23,520 bases of DNA from Seminavis robusta (taxonomy: Eukaryota > Bacillariophyta > Bacillariophyceae > Naviculales > Naviculaceae): the NCBI GenBank assembly GCA_903772945.1, contig CAICTM010001739.1, positions 1 to 23,520 of the forward strand. The letters run 5' to 3'. A program made the position numbers and the translations under genes. Under the pieces are notes generated by a model. The model saw nothing but the letters and a program-made list of their open reading frames with translations, was not told the DNA's origin and made no database searches. Of this stretch, positions 7,911-17,839 are shown piece by piece. The number at the start of each line of letters is the position of its first letter. Position 1 is the first letter of the stretch.

Positions 7911-10760
7911 ATGATGAACATCAAATGCTTGTTCCTCCTAGTAGGGATCTTTTCGTCTTTAATCCAAGTACTGGCTTTCTCGACACATCAGGGCGCCACT
8001 GTTGCCCGGGCGCCTTCTCACAAGCTCCCCAACACGTATAGTAGGCTGTCAAGGGACCCAAGATGTCGACAGATCCGGCTGAGTTCCCGTCAGAGCCTTG
8101 GCAGGCTCAGCCACAGTGATCCTCGCCAACATAACGAAGAGATTCGTCGACATCCATCTCAATGGCCAGTGAAGGTCAGAAGGACTTGGGGGATTGCAAG
8201 TGACAGATTTCGACACGTCCTTAGGAAGATGGTACAGTGGCAGACCAAGAGAGGCAAGAGCATAATTGCAGCTCTGGCATTCGCTCTTTCCATGCTATTG
8301 GTTTCTTCCCATCAAATCGATGCCTACAATGGTGGCGGTCAGCCCGACAGCCAATTTGTTGCCAGCAACAATCGCCCAGGCATTGAAATTGTTCAGGCAT
8401 CTCGGTCGGGTCACATCAGCAACAGTGTGCACTCAGTGGCCAGCACTGGTACCCAAGAAACTAGCTTGCAACTACCTCGAGGAGGAGGAGGCAAAGCTGC
8501 CACTGCGGAAGAAGTTCTGGTTTCAGCACAAAGGCAGACAAAAAAGACCTTCAAAGAAGCATTCAAGGACTTGGCTACCTACATGCATGGGCCGAAATCA
8601 GATACTCTGCTTCTGTTGTTAGCCACGGCCTTGATCACCCCTGTTTGCAAGCGCATGGGGACGTCCCCTATTCTGGGATTCTTAGCTTCAGGGATGTTGC
8701 TTGGGCCCAATGGTTTCGGGCTAATTAGTGGAATCCACACAACCGAGACTTTGGCAGAATTGGGGATAGTTTTCTTCCTCTTTGAGATGGGAATTGAACT
8801 GAGCTTTGAACGTCTCCTGAGCATGCGAAAAGACGTCTTTGGTTTGGGATTCGGACAATTCAGTTGCACTGCTCTTGCTGTGGCTGGAATAGGCAAACTG
8901 TTCGGGCTCCCAGCCAATGCTCTGGTTGTATTAGGCGGAGGCTTGGCGCTGTCCAGTTCTGCATTTGTATTACAGCTACTGAAAGACAAGGATCAGTTGG
9001 CCACTCGATTTGGCAAAGCCGCTTTTGGTGTTCTCCTATTTCAGGATCTTGCTGTAGTGCCACTTCTGGTTGTGACTCCCATCCTTGCTGGAAGTGGTCA
9101 AGGGTTGGCATCAGCTGTGGGAAGTGCTGTGATAAAAGCAGCTATGGCTCTCGGGGCTATTGCATTTGCGGGGCGCGTTATCCTGAATCCACTCTTCAAA
9201 ACTGTGGCGTCGGCGCAATCTCAGGAAGCCTTCCTAGGGTTGATTCTGCTCACGGTCCTTAGCATGTCCTTCATGACGGAGGGATTGGGTCTAAGCAACA
9301 CATTGGGGGCATTCCTCGCCGGTGTTCTCCTCTCGGAGACAAAATACAGGTACCAGGTGGAAGCAGACATCGCGCCGTTCCGAGGCATACTGCTAGGTTT
9401 GTTCTTTGTTACAGTGGGATTTGAAATCGATCTTGGATTGATCGCCTCCAATCTGCCGCTTGTGGGGTCTATTGTCATGGGTATCATTCTAATCAAGGCC
9501 CTCGTAACGACTCTCTTGTCCATGGCATTTGGATTGAGTCTGTCAACGTCGCAGCAGACAGGCCTAATCCTCGCTCAGGGCGGAGAATTTGCTTTCGTGG
9601 CGTTTGGTCTGGCTCGAAGTCTGGGTATCCTTGACGTACCAACGACCAAGCTCATGCTCACCAGTGTGAGTTTGACCATGGCGCTGACGCCAGCTCTTGC
9701 TTCTCTCGGAAGTAAAGTTGCGAAGACTCTTGAGGAAAAAAGCGACTTCACGCACTATCTCGGTCAGGATCGTGACGCCAGTGAAATCAAGGAGAGCGAC
9801 GATTTTGCAGTAGTTGTTGGATACGGCGCTGTGGGCAAGGTGAGTGATTTGGCTGGATGGGTGCTCGTTGCAAGTCGTTGTAGCTTGATTCAAATGCCCA
9901 TGTTGCTAACTTGATGGCAGGTTGTGTGCGAGCTGTTGGACCGAAAGCTGATCAAGTATGTTGGTTTGGAGATTGATCCGAATAAGGCCATCCAGGCCCG
10001 AAACAAAGGACTGCCCGTGTTCTATGGTGATATCGGCAGACAGGAGGTTGCAGAAGCCTTCAACGTTGGGAAAGCCAAAGCAGTCGTTGTTTGCATTGCT
10101 GACAAGGCTATGGCTAATCGTGCCGTTATTGCTCTACGACGATGGTATCCTGACCTGAAAATCTTTGCTCGAGCTGTGGATGCAGATCACGCAAGTCGGT
10201 TGCAGAAGACTCTCGATGTAGCTGCGATGGTCCCAATTCTACCAGAGGATAACTTGTTGTTGACACTCCCGTTTGCCGGTGCCGTGCTGAAGGCCCTGGG
10301 TGCCCCAGCAGAAGAAGTGAACGCCATTTTAGAAGTCAAACGTAAGGAAGTTCTCAGCGGAAAGACTCTGGAACAGGACGAGGAACAGATGGCTTTGCTA
10401 CAGCTGGGTATTGACCCCGACGAGAAAAAAGAGAAAGAGGACCCTAGAATTGATATTGAACCTGTGAGTGGACCGGCTGATGACGAGGAAGAAGACACGT
10501 TTTTGCAAACCATAGAGGCAGCTGCTGAACGAGTTGAGGCATCAAAAGAAAAGAGCCCCTTTGTGGCACAAGTGATAGAAGAGGTGTGCCCTGAGAGTGT
10601 CACTTTTGCTCCGGAGGAACCACTTGATTTGCCGGTTTTGAGCGAACCCGCCCCACTCGAGATTATTGATGTTCAAATAGAGCCAATGAATGGAGACAAC
10701 TCACCGATCTCCAATACAACCGATCCCCCCAAGGTTGCATCCACCCCCAAAGAAGAATAG
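7911..10760 (+). CDS. Plastid-targeted K+/H+ antiporter, KEA/KefB type (CPA2) with RCK domain
   Basis: Exchanges K+ for H+ across a plastid membrane (inner envelope or thylakoid in known KEA proteins). Exons 7911-9839 and 9921-10760 flank an 81-nt GT-AG intron; 922 residues. The ATG chosen starts a signal peptide (MMNIKCLFLLVGIF...) cleaved at LA|FS, the diatom plastid signature. A basic transit-like region follows, then an extra hydrophobic segment at ~117-135 (IIAALAFALSMLLV). The CPA2 membrane domain starts near residue 235 and includes SPILGFLASGMLLGPNGFG, LFEMGIELSFERLL and FQDLAVVPLL, where the Gln-Asp pair typical of KEA/KefB sits. The Rossmann motif VVGYGAVGK (ending at residue 643) spans the intron and opens the nucleotide-binding RCK domain. 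The C-terminal ~130 residues are acidic and disordered-looking; I see no EF hand there. Confidence 0.93.
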
Positions 10761-10877
10761 AAGTGGTTTACCGGCTAGCGAACAAAACTTGGCTACTAAG
10801 TACTAACATATGTCTTTATCTTTTTTGAAATTCGAGCACCACCAAAAAAAGCTGCGTACCGTACTTTATGCTCAAGG
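10761..10877. other. Shared 3' spacer of convergent antiporter and AP-1 mu genes
   Basis: 117 bp between two convergent stop codons, with A- and T-runs around 10820-10850. It must hold the 3' ends of both transcripts, so overlapping 3' UTRs are likely. Confidence 0.4.
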
Positions 10878-12417
10878 CTAGCTCATTCGCAGTTGATAGT
10901 CACCGTTGGCAGTGATGTAGCGCACCCAGGGCAGTGCAGCGTAACCACTTCTTTCAATGATCTTCAAATACCGGACCTGTATCCCACTGACTGTGAAGTA
11001 AGGAATCTCAAACTGCACACGAATGGGAGCCTTCCAAGAGTTTTCACCCTTCTTTTTGGCCTCTGGGTCGACGTCACTTGCGGTGATAGAAGGAAGACCA
11101 AAATGTGCACGCATGAGGTATTCTCTTCCTCCATGGAACTGTTTGATATTCCACACAATATGATCCTTGTCTGGAAGATATGTAACAGAACCAACACTTG
11201 ACTTGAAGGAAGGACTGTCAACATCAGGAGGGACAGGGATGATGATTTCCACATTGTTGGCCACACTCCTAGATTTGAACTGGGATCTGGTTTTGATCAT
11301 GTATTCTATGCGTGATCCTTTGTGAGGTTCCACCACTGCTTCGACCCAAATGAGAGGTTTGACATGAGTGTTCAAGCGATATGTCATGAGATCAAATTCT
11401 CCATCAGGAGGAATGAATGAAATGGTTCTGTCATTTTCAAACCTGGCCAACCGGACACATTGGTGAAATTTGATATCTTCCAATTCAACAGCTTTTCCTC
11501 GTGCCTGATTGGATTTTCCAGTAGCCTCAAACATGAGTTTGTCATTCAACCCCAATTTCAATTCTGGCATCCCAGAGAGGAATGATTTCATTTTGACAGC
11601 TCCATTGATTTCCGAGTGCAGTACAGTTCCATTGGCAGCGACCAGTAAATTGAGTTTTTCAACGACATCCAAGAAGATTTCATTTTTCTTGTGTCGAATG
11701 CCCTCGGCTCTCCAGGAGACAGCATTGGTGAGCGCGACTGGTGGTTTGGACTTGGAGTCTTCCGCCATGCGATTAGCCCCCTGGGTAATGAAGGAGCGTA
11801 GAATAGTGGAATCCAGAGCCTGTGGCAGACCATGATCCATGGTCTCGTCGAGAAGTTCATAAATGATAACGAAATTGTCTCGAATGGATTCCTCTTCCAA
11901 AGAGCCAAAATAGTCTTTGAAGACTTGGCCCAAGCGGAAAAGAAAGGTCAATATCAATGCCACATTGGAATTTCGGGTTGTCACTGCACACATGTATAGG
12001 TTGTTTTGCTGCATTTCATTTCATGTCGTGTTGTTGGATTATCAAATAATTTGAATGCGATTTGTCGGGTCAAAAATAGTAAGAAGCGTAAATTATTAGA
12101 ACAGCATGGCGGCAACACAACCAAGACAACTCCAAGGCCAGCATTTCACTTTATCAACACTCCAACGACACTCAGAAACTTACAGCAACATAGACAAATG
12201 TCTGACCACCTGGTCCTGCCATTCCAACATCATCCCCTGACTCAAAGTCTCCATTGACATCCACATGAAAGATTGGCTTTCTTGACTCCTCTTCCACATC
12301 ATTGAGGTACTTGGAAAACAATTCAATCGCCTTGGAAATGGGAAAATCACCACGATAGTTCCGGCTGATAATGGACTTGCCCTGCAAGTCGGTAATGAAA
12401 ACTCCAGAGGCTACCAT
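10878..12417 (-). CDS. AP1M: AP-1 clathrin adaptor complex mu subunit
   Basis: Medium subunit of the AP-1 adaptor, which selects YxxPhi cargo at the trans-Golgi/endosome. Exons 12184-12417 and 10878-12008 (minus) are joined across a 175-nt GTAAGT...CAG intron; 454 residues against about 425 usual. The start is fixed by the conserved opening (MVASGVFITDLQGKSIISRN, then YRGD); ORF continuing upstream lacks homology. The longin-like domain covers ~1-150 and the mu-homology domain ~180-454. Type-specific motifs are AVSWRAEGIRHKKNEIFLDV, FIPPDGEFDLMTYRLNTHVK, PLIWVEAVVEP and the C-terminal GYAALPWVRYITANGDYQLR. DGEFDLMTYRL favours AP-1 over AP-2. An acidic/Gly insertion (residues ~52-71) sits in the longin domain just before the splice. 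Confidence 0.95.
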
Positions 12418-12829
12418 GGTCGAGATGTCTGCCCGGATAGTAACAACGGCAACGGAAGTGGCATTGCTTTGGTTGTTGGTCGAGCAATGACCTCGAAACC
12501 ATTGCAAGCGATCTTTGAACGGCACGCTCACTTTCAGGGCGCACACTTTTCCTCCTCGTTTCCTTCTCTTGAGTGTAAACCAACTCTGCTGCTTTGCCAC
12601 CACTTCCGCGAGAAGGAGCGAAGCGAAGCGTCAACACGAAGCCCAACGTGAAGGAGAAGCCCAAAAGATCGCGGTGGAATCGAATCCCAAAATTGAAGCA
12701 ACGCCATCAAGCCATCAATCAACCAACCAACAACACTCTGAGTGAGTGTCATAGACCACCAAGAGAGATAAGCATTCTGATAAGAAGCACTCTGAAACAC
12801 AACAATTAATTATTCATAAAACTACGACC
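12418..12829. promoter_or_regulatory. Shared divergent promoter region, AP-1 mu / methylmalonyl-CoA mutase
   Basis: 412 bp between two head-to-head start codons; it must serve both 5' UTRs and promoters. The mutase side is A-rich just before its ATG (12790-12829). Overlapping open frames on both strands show no family motifs. Confidence 0.5.
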
Positions 12830-15518
12830 ATGACAGTTGCCCAACAACTCTTATGCAAGGGTAGATCCTCTCTTTCGCGTCATTTTCTGCGAAACCGCCA
12901 CTTTCTTCGACCGGGGGCGGCCGTGTTTTCTACCTATGAGTCTCCTGAATCTGTCAAAAAGTGGGAAACCTTGGCAGACAAAGAGCTCAGTCGAGCCAAG
13001 AATGTCTCGGTCGATACTTTACGAAATGATCGAATTACTCCTGAAGGAATCCAAATTCAGCCTGTCTACTGGGATCTGAACGAAACGGACCCAGAAATGC
13101 CAGGTGTATTCCCCTACACTCGTGGCCCCTATGCTTCCATGTACACCCATCGTCCCTGGACCATTCGTCAATATGCTGGATTTTCCAGTGCGGAAGAATC
13201 CAATGCGTTCTACAGGGCCAACCTCGCAGCCGGGGTGCAGGGGCTGAGTGTGGCGTTTGATCTACCCACTCATCGTGGATATGATAGTGATCATGGTGAG
13301 TGAAGTGAAGTGAAGTGCAATGCAGTGCTGTGCAGTCTGTCCTGTTTGCATCACATAATTATCCTGTTTTTAAAACCTTCTAACTCCTCTCTCGAACTGA
13401 ACCTTTTTTTGCTTGTTGTCTTGCTCGTCTCAAATACAAATCTACTCAGACCGTGTCACCGGTGATGTTGGAATGGCAGGAGTTCCTGTCGATACACTTC
13501 GGGACATGGAAATCCTTTTTGATGGAATTGACTTGACGGATGTATCTGTATCCATGACTATGAATGGTGCTGTCCTTCCCGTCATGGCTTTCTATGTCCA
13601 AGCCGCATTGGAACAGAACCCGGATAAGGATCCTGCCGAAATCATGGCTTCACTCAAGGGTACCATCCAAAATGACATTCTCAAGGAATTCATGGTCCGA
13701 AACACCTACATTTACCCTCCTGAGCCCAGTATTCGCAGAATCATTGCGGATATCATGGGATTCACGTCGGTTCACATGCCAAAGTTCAACTCGCTTTCCA
13801 TCTCGGGATACCACATTCAAGAAGCCGGAGCAGATGCTGCATTGGAGCTTGCATTTACCATTGCGGATGGATTGGAGTACATTCGTACCGCAGTGGATGT
13901 AGCGGGGCTCGATGTTGACTCTGTAGCTCCCAGGCTCTCGTTCTTTTGGGGGATTGGGATGAATTTCTATACCGAGATTGCCAAGCTGCGGGCTGGGCGA
14001 AGGTTGTGGGCTACACTCGTCAAGGAGAAGTTCCAGCCCAAGAAGGAAAAGTCGTTGCTCTTGCGCACTCACTGCCAAACATCTGGATACTCGTTGACCG
14101 AAGCGCAGCCACAAAACAATATTATCCGTACAACCATTGAAGCCATGGCTGCTGTCTTGGGAGGAACACAGAGTCTTCACACCAACTCCTACGATGAAGC
14201 TTTGGCTCTTCCCACAGTCCAGTCGGCGCGTGTTGCAAGAAACACCCAGTTGATTCTCCAAGAGGAGACTGGTATTTGTGATGTAGCAGATCCGTTGGTA
14301 CGTGATTGCCTTTCATCAGTGGTGAAAGGCATATGCTGATGAAAAGTATCGACTCAAACCAAATTCTCTTTCTCTCTTGTTTCCTAGGCTGGTAGCTATT
14401 TCATTGAGAGCCTGACCGACGAAATAGCTGACAAGGCGTTGGAAATCATCCAAGAAGTGGAAGAGTATGGTGGCATGACCAAGTACATCGACAGTGGAAC
14501 GGCGAAGATGAGGGTCGAAGAAAGTGCTACCCGAAAGCAGGGAAGGATTGATTCCAAGCAAGAAACAATCGTCGGAGTCAACAAGTACCAGCTGGATGGA
14601 GATGCTGCCAAAGAGGAAATGGTAGAGGTGTTACAAATTGACAACGCAAAGGCTCGCAAGACGCAAGTAGCTCGCATGAACGAAGTCAAGGCCAGCAGAG
14701 ACGAGAATCTGGTTCGGGAAGCACTGGACAAGCTGACGGCAAGTGCTAAGCTTACTACCACTACTAGCCTTGGCGATAACCCCAACAATCTCATGAAGCT
14801 AGCGATTGATGCTGCTGCAGTTCGGTAAGTTTTGTGCTCCGATGACTGAAAACAGATCAATTGCTTCGTGCTCGTTGTGCTTACTTTGGAGAGTTTCCTG
14901 TTTCATTGTGCTTATAATAGCTGCACCCTCGGCGAGATTTCGGAAGCTCTCGAGGTGGCTTGGGGCCGTCATGTGCCTACCTCTTCCGTCGTCCAAGGTG
15001 CCTACAACGCATCCTATAATGCCAAAGGAAGCAGTGCCACAGAGTACGAGACCGTTTTGCAAGAGGTGCAAGCGTTCGAGGACTCTGAGGGAAGGCGACC
15101 TCGTATCTTGGTAGCCAAGATCGGTCAGGACGGCCATGACCGCGGAGCAAAGGTTATTGCCAGTGGATTTTCCGACCTGGGCTTTGATGTGGATGTTGGC
15201 CCCCTGTTCCAGACCCCTGAGGAGGTTGCGATCCAGGCTATCGACTCTGATGTTCATGTCATTGGTATTTCCTCCCAGGCAGCTGCACACAAGACGTTGC
15301 TGCCAGCACTGAAAAAGGAATTGGAGGAGAAGGGAGCCGGGTCGGTCCTTGTTGTTGCCGGTGGGGTCATTCCACCTCAGGACTATGATTTCCTGATGAA
15401 AGAAACACAGAGCTGCAGTGCTGTGTTTGGCCCAGGCACTCGTGTCACCGATGCCGCATTGCAAGTGTTGGGACTGATTCCCAGGGAATCCCAAGATGGG
15501 CAAAGCACCGCTGCTTAG
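12830..15518 (+). CDS. MUT: Methylmalonyl-CoA mutase, mitochondrial, B12-dependent
   Basis: Isomerises (R)-methylmalonyl-CoA to succinyl-CoA with adenosylcobalamin, in propionate/odd-chain and Val/Ile breakdown. Four exons, 12830-13295, 13450-14297, 14388-14824 and 14921-15518, join in frame through canonical sites; 782 residues. The first ~40 residues are Arg/Ser-rich without acids ([16 protein letters not shown]), a mitochondrial presequence. The catalytic barrel shows [51 protein letters not shown] and [15 protein letters not shown]. The B12 domain (from ~645) shows [10 protein letters not shown] with the cobalt-ligating His, [32 protein letters not shown] and [10 protein letters not shown]. 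One change stands out: the AAGHKT of most family members reads AAAHKT here. Single-chain, homodimer-type enzyme like the animal one. It is head-to-head with AP-1 mu, with no metabolic link to its neighbours. Confidence 0.97.
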
Positions 15519-15811
15519 AGACTGTTTTCGCTCTTTCACAGATCCCTTTTTTGTCGTCATAGAGAGCTGATGTGTGGCTACATTGGTGAGAAAGCCTTCG
15601 GCACCACGATGGAACCAATCAGCGACATCCCGTATTTAGAAATATCAAAAATCTATTAATGCATTCCAAGAACAATACACGCCCCTTCCTCACTCTGTAA
15701 CGTGTGTAATCTCACGAGTATGGCTCTTTTTCTATAACAAGTCCTTACAGTCTCTATTGCGTGTGCATTGGCATTTCCATCCTCCTGGCTAAGCTAGCTA
15801 GATGGGCGGAT
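15519..15811. other. 3' spacer between convergent mutase and fibrillin genes
   Basis: 293 bp separating two convergent stops. No gene is seen; it presumably holds both 3' UTRs. Confidence 0.4.
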
Positions 15812-16988
15812 TCACGAAGAGTCAGAGTCCTTGTCATCCTCCTCTTCCTTCGAGTCTGCGCCCTTTTCATCCTCCGATTTCTCTTCACTATCGTCTGTGG
15901 TTTCATCTTCTTCCACGACCTCCACAGTCACCACTTCCTCATCATCTTCCATACCAAACTTGTCGAACTCGTCAAAGTACTCTTCGTCCAGATAGTCCTT
16001 GACTTCTTCTGCCGATCTAACATACACTCTGAGTTGGTCAACAGAGCCCATTGTCGTTCGGCTAATCCTCAGGTCGTCGTCCAAGTAGGTTGTTTCAAAG
16101 GTTCCAGCTTGAAATTCCTTCAACGGTGAGTTGATTCCCAAGACGTCCTTACCTGCAGGGTCAAGGTATTGACTGGTTCCAGCCACATTCACTGCCAGAT
16201 TTTTCGGAGGTTTAAAGGGTTAGATTGCATGCGTTTCACTACCCGAGGCACAGCTTTGAATTCAAGTCTAGTAGGCCATCCAGGATCAGTCACTTACGAA
16301 CAATGCTTGCGAGCTTGAGTCGAATGCTGAAACCAGGCCCAGTGTTCGACACATCCGCTTCGTGAACGAGTACTCCCTTGCCCTTGGTAACATCGAGGGG
16401 ATTAATGGGCAGAGCAGGCAACTTTTCCAAGACTTCTTGCAGATTGTTGGGTGGCTTGTATTCCAAAATGTGATCCACTCGGTTGATTTCTTGGGAATCC
16501 TCGGCCAAGATGGATTGTTGGACTACCAGGCACTTGTTGAGTGACTCTCGAAGATCTTTGATGGGGCTAATATTGAAGAATGGAAGTTTGCTGGTATCAA
16601 CACCACTGCCAATGGGGGAAGGTAGTGCAGAATTCGAGGTTGTTGTGCACACCAGTGTCCAGTCGCCCAACATAGTCTCTTTCACATCATCGTTAAACGA
16701 CGGCAGTTCAGCTGCAGCTTCCAGATCTGCCACGGCATCGCGCAATTCTTCTTGGCCAGCTTTGTCAATGATAAAGACGCCAAACTTTTCCTTCAATCCA
16801 TTGGCAACACTTAGAACATTTTCTCGTGGTCCTGCTGTAATGGCCTGTTTGTCCATTGACGGGGCATCTGTATCGTCCAGGGTAGAGAAAAACCGTGTTG
16901 ATTGTCGTCCGGTTGTATAGGGAAGCACCTGGAAAGGGCTCGCAAGCTGGAGTGCTGATAATGCAAGTAGACTAATTGCGGGCTTCAT
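15812..16988 (-). CDS. PAP/fibrillin family plastid lipid-associated protein
   Basis: Fibrillins coat plastoglobules and thylakoids or act in plastid stress and quinone metabolism; the individual role is not predictable. Exons 16298-16988 and 15812-16191 (minus) join across a 106-nt intron (GTAAGT...CAG) with the frame restored; 356 residues. MKPAISLLALSALQLASPFQ is a signal peptide with cleavage at AS|PF or SP|F, so plastid targeting is expected. PAP-domain features are GLKEKFGVFIIDKAGQEELR, a domain opening with DLEAAAELPSFN, then MLGDWTLVCTTTSNSALPSP and the C-terminal signature FETTYLDDDLRISRTTMGSV, ending LRVYVRS. After it comes an unusual ~55-residue tail that is almost wholly Asp/Glu/Ser/Lys. 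The family call rests on the two end motifs; the middle is divergent. Confidence 0.82.
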
Positions 16989-17839
16989 TGTCGGAAGGAA
17001 TGCAATAGAGTTAAGACAAAGGGATGATGATTCTTCCTGTTTTATGCTTTTCTCTCCCTGTTTGTTGAGATTGGTGGCATTTCGCTCTTGCTAGCTATTA
17101 TAGCTCACAAGAATGAATCACAAGGTTTACTCCACATAAGAGTGTACAACTCAGCAAAGAAAAAGGGAAAAGACGTCGCCACCCCCTCTCTGTTCAATGA
17201 GCGCGATATCAATAATTGAAGACGGGCATTGCGGCACCCGCTGTAGAAACCCTCCCGCATTGGCATCACTGAGTCAGAATTAAGTTGTATGCGAAATCCG
17301 TTAGGATTAGAGCTTCAAAGATCCTTCCAGACAACCCTCAACCAAAAATTGCCTTCTCATCACCAACCTACTAGCTAGAAGTCCCTGTAGCTCTAGCTAC
17401 TAGCTAGATAGTACCTGTGGCTAATGTATAATGTATAGCTAGCTAACGATGTCAAAAAGTTTGAGCAACTTACAATATACCGTAGTCTTCAGCTGCAGTC
17501 TCATCTGAGATCAGGGTTCATCTCAACTCCCCCAGACGGACTCATGAACAGGAGTTACAGAAGATATTCATGTGATGGTGCAGAGAGAGTACCTGTACCG
17601 GTAGCCAATTTAAATATATATATTGTTTCCTTGCTTGTTGGAAAAGGTCAAATTTCAAAAGCAGATCTCGCTGCTGGTCGAAGCAAGAGACGAATGCCTG
17701 GCAGCACCCCAACTGTAAATTTCCCCCGTCACATCAAATCAAGTGACAACAGCACAATAGCTACCTGAGTCTGTACCGGTACGGATGTACCACTTGGACG
17801 ATTCAACAACCCCCCACATGATGTTTGCAAGTCTATAGT
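16989..17839. promoter_or_regulatory. 851-bp spacer with fibrillin promoter and a short tandem duplication
   Basis: No supported gene; the small plus-strand ORF at 17544-17768 has no family features. The right-hand part holds two TACCGGTA palindromes (17596-17603, 17774-17781) and a direct repeat at 17368-17392/17397-17422. The part nearest 16988 must contain the fibrillin promoter and 5' UTR. Confidence 0.45.
17368..17422. repeat. Two-copy direct repeat, about 25 bp, period 29
   Basis: CTACTAGCTAGAAGTCCCTG at 17368-17387 is followed by the related CTACTAGCTAGATAGTACCT at 17397-17416. Each copy continues into TGT(A/G)GCT or GT(A/G)GCT. Copies differ at two substitutions and one inserted base. 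They lie about 380 bp upstream of the fibrillin start. Confidence 0.75.

Noticed and set aside
8579..8989. Minus-strand 136-codon ORF inside the antiporter gene
   Set aside because: It is a shadow of the well-supported membrane domain on the opposite strand.
12347..12664. Minus-strand ORF with a hydrophobic start upstream of AP-1 mu
   Set aside because: It is in a different frame from AP-1 mu, overlaps its first exon and has no family features. It is most likely 5' UTR.
15761..16129. Plus-strand ORF with hydrophobic residues opposite the fibrillin 3' exon
   Set aside because: It is the antisense of the acidic tail (GAC/GAA read as Phe/Val/Leu), so the apparent membrane segments are artefacts.
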